From: Lingula anatina
Lineage: Eukaryota; Brachiopoda; Lingulata; Lingulida; Lingulidae
Assembly: GCF_001039355.2 (NCBI RefSeq)
Contig: NW_019775225.1
Span: 435,065 to 478,443, forward strand
Direction of reading: 5' to 3'
Length of the DNA stretch: 43,379 nucleotides
Part shown: positions 36,751-43,379 of the stretch, piece after piece
Numbering within the stretch: the stretch's first letter is position 1
Layout: each line of letters opens with the position of its first letter
Translations under genes and position numbers: made by a program
Notes under the pieces: model-generated
The model's database searches: none
Told to the model about the DNA's origin: nothing
What the model saw: only the letters and a program-made list of their open reading frames with translations

Positions 36751-37014
36751 GGGGGTCTGCAACAACACCGTGAAATGAAGCACGATATTTATATTGGCAT
36801 CACTGTACAGGGTTTAAGCAAAACCAGTTTGCCATTCTCCAGTTACAGACTGCACAAAACAAGAAATGGCACAACAACGCAGGTACATGAACGGACTCAA
36901 GTGAGGCCGTGATGGACGAATTGGAAGTATCTGCTTGCATACTAGCTTGTCTAGTAATAAGGGTTTCAGATAATTTTAGCGTACTGCAGTTTCTGACAAT
37001 TCAAGAAAAATGTC

Positions 37015-37020
37015 AATAAA
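37015..37020 (+). terminator. Candidate polyadenylation signal of CAX-B
   Basis: AATAAA 265 bases after the CAX-B stop codon. It would end the gene well before the convergent zinc-finger gene. Confidence 0.45.
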
Positions 37021-37661
37021 AATGTGTGGTATATATATATTTTTGCACCAGCCCAATATGTAAAGTATACATATAGTCTATAATAATAATAATAATAATG
37101 ATGATGATAAATAATAATAACCACTTTTCTTGGTTTGGCAATATAAACCAGTGTCTGTGAGACAGTACAGTCACATTCACAAACTCTTATATTGGCATTT
37201 AAGAACGTTTTCTTGAAAGAAAATAAGAAAATAAAAAGCATACACCATAGATCATCCAAGAATTGCTGAAACAAGATTGCAACCCTTGGAACACTCAGCT
37301 ATGGTGCATTGTACAACATGGAAAAACAAATGTAATGAAATTAGAAAACTGTTAGGAACAGGATAAGCTATCAAAATTGGTTGCGTGGAAGAAATGAAGT
37401 TAACATTTTAAACAGCAATGCATGAGCATTGCAAAATAAAAAAAAGAATATGCAATAAAAAACAAAGCATTTCTCTATTCACTGTGTACAAAGCCACACT
37501 CCTGGACTGCACTTTTTTGCCACTACGTTTGGAAAGTAAACCAACTGTTCATTGCGATTTTTTCACATATCTTACTTGCATTCAGAACACTATATATATA
37601 TATTACTTACTTTTTCTCAACAAGCATCCTTCAAATATCATAAACATGGTGCCTTTAACAA

Positions 37662-37712
<51 letters not shown>

Positions 37713-38829
37713 TTCCACTTGGCCTTAAACCTCCCAATGGCATATTGCAGCATACTTCCATGACTAAACACCCAAACCAAAAATAGAGAAATGACTCATT
37801 ACTGCAATACATCAGTATAAGAATCTCACATATTGTTTTCCACCGAGTACTACTAACAACAAATGTTAACAACTATAGTTTTAAAAAATTACCTTAAAAT
37901 TTAAATATGAACAACTATGTGTACAGTTCCGTACATCTTCAACAGGTATCGTAACTCCTTTCTCGATACTAAATTACATAAATGTAAATTACATAAAATA
38001 AAACTACTTCAACTGCACTGGACAAAGAGTAGACTACAAGAAAAAAATTTCTGACCAAAACCCTTTTACACAGAGATTGCTATTGCTTGGGAGAACAAAT
38101 GTGACCAAGTGTCACCACCTTGGAGAAGAGAGAGACAAAATCTGTTCACTAAGTGATCATGATCACAAGCCCAGTGTATCAGGGGCTTTCTAATGTAAAA
38201 AAAAAAAAATTGCACAAAATCAGAAGATAAGTTGCATGGTCCAAGCACCAGGAAATACCTTCACACACTGCATGTAATACAAGCCTTACCACTGTGCACT
38301 AATACAGTATCCATCTCCAAGGGGTTTCTCGCTAAATTGCCTTCAGCTTAAGCAGCTTAGAGGTCTGGCACACCTACTGCAGCTGTTTAGCGATAATTAA
38401 TTACCCCCTTGCAGCTTCGGTAGGCATCACAGACATCTAAGCCACTTAAGCTGATTGCAATTTAGCGAGAAACTCCTCGGAGATAAATCGATCCACGATA
38501 GCGTCTGGGAATGGTCCCTTAAACATCTTTTAAGGATGTAGATAACAGGGGTAGCTATCTTCTAAACCGGCCAAGATATACCAACATGTTACATATCAAT
38601 AGAAAGCTTATTTCAACAGCTCTTCATTTCATATCCTTATTTTATTATGTAATCGTTACGTAATGAGATATAATGCTTAATAGGTGTGCTCNAAGACAAC
38701 TTGCTTTAGTTAAGTGCAAACACCCTTTAAGAAATTTTCCTGTATTACAATTCATTTTCAGGACATTCAGCAGCTGGGATTTTGCCACTCACCCTGAAGG
38801 CATCATTTATAACTTAAATGGGTAAGATT
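37021..38829. other. Intergenic tail-to-tail region
   Basis: Low-complexity AT-rich DNA with a (TA)n run at 37667-37711 and the 38313 hairpin. It probably includes the zinc-finger 3' UTR at its right end. No gene supported. Confidence 0.5.
38313..38484. repeat. Imperfect hairpin between CAX-B and the zinc-finger gene
   Basis: Arms 38313-38367 and 38430-38484 (55 bp; shared TTTCTCGCTAAATTGC and CAGCTTAAG) pair with a handful of mismatches, and pairing partly continues inward. Confidence 0.85.
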
Positions 38830-38968
38830 TATTCCCACTTCACTTACAGGGTTTTCTTCTCCATCTGAGACCTCAAGGTTGAAATAAACTTCAATTTACA
38901 GGGTGTTCCTTACCATTTCACTCCACAAAATATAACTCCACTGTGCTCACAGGGTGCTTCTCAACATT
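38830..38968 (-). repeat. Decayed 36-bp repeat units in the zinc-finger 3' UTR
   Basis: On the minus strand 38968-38933 can be read NVEKHPVSTVEL, 38917-38885 NGKEHPVN-stop-SL, and 38865-38830 DGEENPVSEVGI. All are recognisable relatives of the coding repeat but lie downstream of the stop at 39013. Confidence 0.8.
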
Positions 38969-39012
38969 CAGCACTAAAGAACATATCGGTAGCTCCACTT
39001 CATTGCACTGCA

Positions 39013-42000
39013 CTAATCGGGGCTCGATTCACCAATGCTTACAGGGGGTTCCACAGGTTTTAATTCGTCTACAGTTACTTGATGGCTGTCAGGATTTTGG
39101 TCACCCTCTCTGACTGTCTGTTTATTGAAACTCAATACACCAATATTCATAGGATGTTTATTAAGCACCGATGCTGAAGGATTCTCAGGTTTTTCTTGAG
39201 TTAATTCTGAGTCGTTCTGAGGGTGTTTTTCATTTCCTGACATCAATTCACTGGTAATGCAATCCTCAGGGTAAAACTCAACATGTATTTGATTTGCAGA
39301 GTGCCCTTTAATATTGAACTCCACTTCATCTACAGGGTGTTCTTCAGCAGCTGGCCTCACTTCATCCACAGCATGCTCTTCAGCATGTAATCCCACCTCA
39401 ACTGCAGTGTGTTCTTCAGCATTTGGTTCTACCAGAGATGCAGGGTATTTTTCAGCAATTAATTCCCCTTGATTCTCAGGGCACACCAAACTATCTTGTC
39501 CCACATTATTACTTGTAGTATCAGCAGGATGCATCTCTGCAGGATTTAATTCTACTGCAGACAGAGGGTATTCTATAAACTCCATACTGCCTTCATCCTT
39601 GTGGTACTCCAAAGGTGTATTATTCACTCCACCCTCCCACTGCTGTTCTGGATGTAAAGACATTTCATTTGCGAGCTGTTCGTCTGCTGTAATTTCCATC
39701 TTTTCAACCAAGTTTCCATAATTTTTTAATTCCACATAATTTCCAACACCTTCAAAATGACTGAACTCTCCATCATTCTCCTGTTTTACTTCTACCTCCA
39801 CAAACACTGGCTCTGGAAGAAAATCTTGGTCCAAAGGTTCTGTTTTAATCACACACACCCTAGAACCTAAGTTCTCTCCCTCTTTCTCTCTTAAAGTTGA
39901 CATAAGGACGGTCTGGTTGGTGCTTTGTTGGTTCTTATCTTTGGGGCTCTCTGAAGGTTTGTTGGCTGCTGGTTTAATTTTGGTCTTACGTGCTGGTTTT
40001 GTTCTGGAAACAGGCTGCGCTGGGGGTGATTTAGTACAGTTTCTGTTCCTGGGTGAGACACTTGACCTGTCTTTAGTTCTCAGCTTATCTATCACAGTGT
40101 CCAATGTTAATTTTCTTTGCTTTGGTTTAGCACCTTTTTTCTGTCTGGGCAATGCAGCAGAGCTGTCTTTTAACTCCAGCCTTTCCTGTCTTTTCTTTGA
40201 CTTATTACATTGATCTTTCAAAGTTTTGAGACTGGACTTTTTTCTCCTATTAGATGGTGAATTCTCTGCTGTCTGGCTCGCTATTTTATTGACAGGCCTA
40301 AAAGCTCCAATTTTTGCAGCTGTTTTCTTGCAAGTAGTCTTCTGTTTTTCTTGCTTTTCTGTTCTATTTTTACATGTTACTTTTCTTTTTACTGAGCTGA
40401 CAGTGCCCCTGTTTATATCCTGGTAACCATCTATCACAGTATCACTTAATCTAGGAACAGTAACAGTCACACACTTCAATTCTCTTTTGGCTAACATCAG
40501 TTTCTCATGACCTTGGCCCTTTTTTGGGACACGGTCTTGACCTCTTTTCAATACCTTACTTGACTTTAGCTTACTTTTTGATTCACTTGCATGAAAACTA
40601 CTGTTGGTCAGGGAGGCATCAGTGATTTCTTGTTGACATTTGTGGTTTTTCCACCCATTCCTGCTTTTGAAGCCCATGTCACATTTGTCACATTGAAACT
40701 GGTACGTGTCTTCATGTGACCGCAAGTGGTACTGGTAGCTGTTGGAGTATTTAAATGTCTTCCCACACCTTTAAAAAACAAAAAAAATAGAATTTTAAAA
40801 ACATAATGCAACCTTGAAACTTTATAACTCTATGCACTTTACCCAAACAGCAATCCAATTTCCATTAAATTTTGTAAATTTATAATTTGTATGTTAATGG
40901 CTGAAAAACATCTTATCTTCTTACCTGGCACAGGTGTAGTAAGTTTTACTGGAGTGAGTCTTGCTGTGACGTCGCAGGTTTGAGATTGCCCTGAACCCTG
41001 TGCCGCAGATCTCACAGACATGCGGCTTGTCCCCGCTGTGGACATTCTGGTGGTCCTTCAGGTATGTCCTTGATGCAAAGGACTTATTACAAATAGAACA
41101 CTGGTAGAGTTTCTCCCCAGTGTGAGTGCGCTGGTGGGTAAGTAGACCACCCTTGAGGCGAAACTTTTTATTGCACTTGTCACATGAATAATTACGCACC
41201 CCCGTGTGAGACTGCTCGTGCATGCGCAGCTGCCAACCCTGCACGAATCTGCTCCCACACTGCTTACACTCGTACGGCTTTTCACCAGTGTGTGTTCTCA
41301 CATGACGAGTTAAATCAGAAGATGTCCTAAACTGTTTTTGACAAAATTCGCACATGTAAGGTTTTTCTCCGCTGTGATGCAGCAAGTGCAGCTTAAGACT
41401 GGAGTAGTCCGTGAAGCGCCTGTCGCACAGATCACACTTGTACGGCTTGCTGCCCGTGTGGATGCGCATGTGACGATGCATGTTGGGTTTGTTGTTGAAC
41501 TTCTTATGGCACACGCTGCACTGATGTGGTCTCTCTCCTGTGTGGGTTAAGTTGTGTTGCTTCAAACTGCCCAGGTCTGAGAAATACTTGTCACAGCAGA
41601 CGCACTGATAAGGACGCACACCTGAAAGTGACAAGTTACGGCAGATAATTGTAATACCTATAATATAACAGTGAAAACTGATATTAAATTTACACTTAAT
41701 GAAGAGTGACTTTTATGTAGATACATCTCTACAAAATTGTGACTGTATGTCTATTGGCAATATGAAAGCAATAAATAGAAAAACAAGGCAGCAAAGCTGT
41801 CAAATGTACAGACAAATGCATAAATATAAAATATTTTCAAAACTTGTTATGTTTAACTTAATAACCACAAAATAATTGTAACATGCACCATAATTAATCA
41901 TCTCCAAGCCTAATGACTTATATATAAATGCTACACATATTCCGAGTGTGTAATAACCTTACCATTATGGACACAGCGTATGTGTCTTTCAACTGTAGTT

Positions 42001-43023
42001 TTTGCTGTGAATGTTTTTTCACACATGGAACACTGGAAAGGTTTGGTACCTATCACAACAAAGATAACATGTCTGTTACAAAAAAACTCAGTAGTCATGA
42101 TACATTGTTAATGACAATTGTTTGTGTGCAATAAAAACTGCCATAAAAAAAATGATGGCAAAAATATTGTAGACCATCAGAACAGTCCCAGAAAACAAAT
42201 ATGAAGGTTGTGTCAAAGTTTATCATAAAATTCACAAAAGACATTATACATGATACTAAATTAATTATTATCTAAATTTTAGAAAATTACACCCACCTGA
42301 GTGAGTTGTCTGATGGACTCGTAGGTGACTTTGTTTGTTAGTTGAATACTGACACAGGTCACAGTGGAATTTTCTTATATGATAACTGGAGACTGGCTTG
42401 TCTTGGACATCACTGTCTGTAGTGCCATCTGGGGATTCCACTTTAAGAGTAACTGCAACAAAAGTTAAATTAAAAAAAAGGAAATGCAGGGATGGATCCA
42501 GAGATATTTTCTGACAGTCTTCCTAATTATCTTTGTTTATCCCTCCTTCATTTTTGACCGTTTTCCAACAGAAAAAATTGGATACCCGACAATGTAAACT
42601 TGAAAATCTGACCGTCTTCCAGAAGACCCAGAAGACGGCCTCAATCCGCCCCTGAAATGTGCCTGTGAGTCACACATGAAAGCACAAGAAGCTACACCAT
42701 AGGGAGATATCATTTAAAATATAAATAAATAATATAATCTTGAGCCAAAGTATAAGTCTAGTGAAAGTGAAAATAAACAAAATATGTCTACAGTAAAGAG
42801 TTGGCAACTCTAGCACTATCACACAAAACAGGAATCTTCAAATATGTTTGTAATGCTGGATTTATCCATCTGTAAAATTTTCCAGAGAGCTAAAAAAAAA
42901 AGGACTTACGTTCTGCCTCATACTCACTTTGTCTACTCATGTCAGTTTCTAAATCCTTCACCTCTGCCTCTGGTAATTCTTGCTTTACTACCAGGAGAAC
43001 AGTGCTGTCATCCAGAGCTTTGG
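39013..43023 (-). CDS. Multi-C2H2 zinc-finger protein, 5' end outside window
   Basis: Probable nuclear DNA-binding protein. Exons, gene order: 43023-42910, 42452-42297, 42049-41963, 41621-40925, 40768-39013; phases join to give 935 codons plus TAG. The first listed exon begins inside a codon after an AG acceptor, so upstream exons lie beyond 43379. Order: an acidic stretch with a KQE site (SUMO-like), one finger (CDLC...HQTTH), one in 41963-42049, eight tandem fingers in 40925-41621 joined by TGE(K/R)P-type linkers, an eleventh split by the intron between its two cysteines (CAR|C), and a twelfth ending H-x-C instead of H-x-H. Then come about 230 Lys/Arg-rich residues and an acidic tail with VIKTEP and VEVKQE sites and a 12-residue repeat (AEEHxVDEV units). 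The fingers show the protein class; I do not recognise a specific orthologue. Confidence 0.9.
39290..39470 (-). repeat. 36-bp coding repeat in the zinc-finger gene
   Basis: Matching CAG words at 39296, 39332, 39368, 39404 and 39440 give an exact 36-bp period. The encoded 12-residue units include EPNAEEHTAVEV, GLHAEEHAVDEV and RPAAEEHPVDEV. Confidence 0.9.
42487..42654. mobile_element. Short nonautonomous TIR transposon in zinc-finger gene intron
   Basis: 168 bp with inverted ends CAGGGATGGATCC and CAGGGGCGGATTG and flanking AAATG on both sides. No ORF. The ends resemble hAT termini, but the flank is 5 bp, not the usual 8. Confidence 0.65.
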
Positions 43024-43379
43024 CTGAAATAAAATAAATTGATGTTTTGAAAGTAGTAATTCTATCCCTCTGTATTTACAAATATTAGTACATGCATTAC
43101 TGCACTGTACAGCACTGGTAGAGGTACAATAAAGTACATTGTACTTACACTAATGACTCTAAAGTAAATTATCAGTTCATAATCTACAATTAAAGGGTCT
43201 TTCTAACACATTATACCTTGATTATGATGTGTGAAATGTACATGTTAATATTTCAAGTTGTTAACCAGAAAATCAAAAGGGGTGTAAATACATGGCTGAG
43301 ATTTATAATTATTTAACATGCTTTGACTGGTTTTAATTTACTGTACATACTGTACATAACTAGAGGATCAGAGAGGCGA

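Noticed and set aside
39917-40426. Plus-strand open frames opposite the zinc-finger gene
   Set aside because: Antisense shadows of the long coding exon on the minus strand.

Overview
This is a eukaryotic (animal) genomic window: every gene is split by short introns with GT/AG borders, and the intergenic DNA is AT-rich with many microsatellites. Gene content (an SLC5 cotransporter, animal-type CAX exchangers, a C2H2 zinc-finger protein) plus the many tacatgta-like words suggest a marine lophotrochozoan, perhaps a bivalve mollusc. The species call is inference. There is one assembly gap (477 N) and one isolated N.

Layout. (1) 199-8858, minus strand: a sodium/solute cotransporter of the SLC5 (SGLT) family. 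Twelve exons are in the window; the C-terminal exon(s) lie beyond position 1. (2) 8859-11380: intergenic, with a gap-containing transposon-like element. (3) About 11390-22813, plus strand: a type II CAX cation/H+ exchanger, 20 coding exons, 749 residues, with a long 3' UTR to about 24.6 kb. (4) About 26528-36750, plus strand: a second, tandem CAX paralogue, 20 coding exons, 704 residues. (5) 39013-43023, minus strand: the 3' part of a gene for a protein with at least 12 C2H2-type fingers and an acidic repeat tail; its 5' end is outside the window. The SLC5 gene and CAX-A are head to head; CAX-B and the zinc-finger gene are tail to tail.

Both CAX models were assembled by hand. All splice phases close, and the exon-length pattern is shared (for example 62, 114, 103, 77, 65, 32, 100, 95, 79 and 109 nt in both), which shows tandem duplication with intron positions kept. 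Three points stand out. First, at the same position both carry a U12-type (minor spliceosome) intron, starting GTATCCTT in CAX-A and ATATCCTT in CAX-B. Second, CAX-B has Thr where CAX-A keeps the Glu of the first alpha-repeat motif. Third, a GTCATGTGAC M-box/CLEAR-like word recurs around both promoters.

Other structure: tandem repeats that copy exon edges together with their splice sites into neighbouring introns, four long hairpin (foldback) elements, three copies of a TIR element ending CAGGG/CAGTG, and a 36-bp coding repeat in the zinc-finger gene that continues, decayed, past its stop codon.
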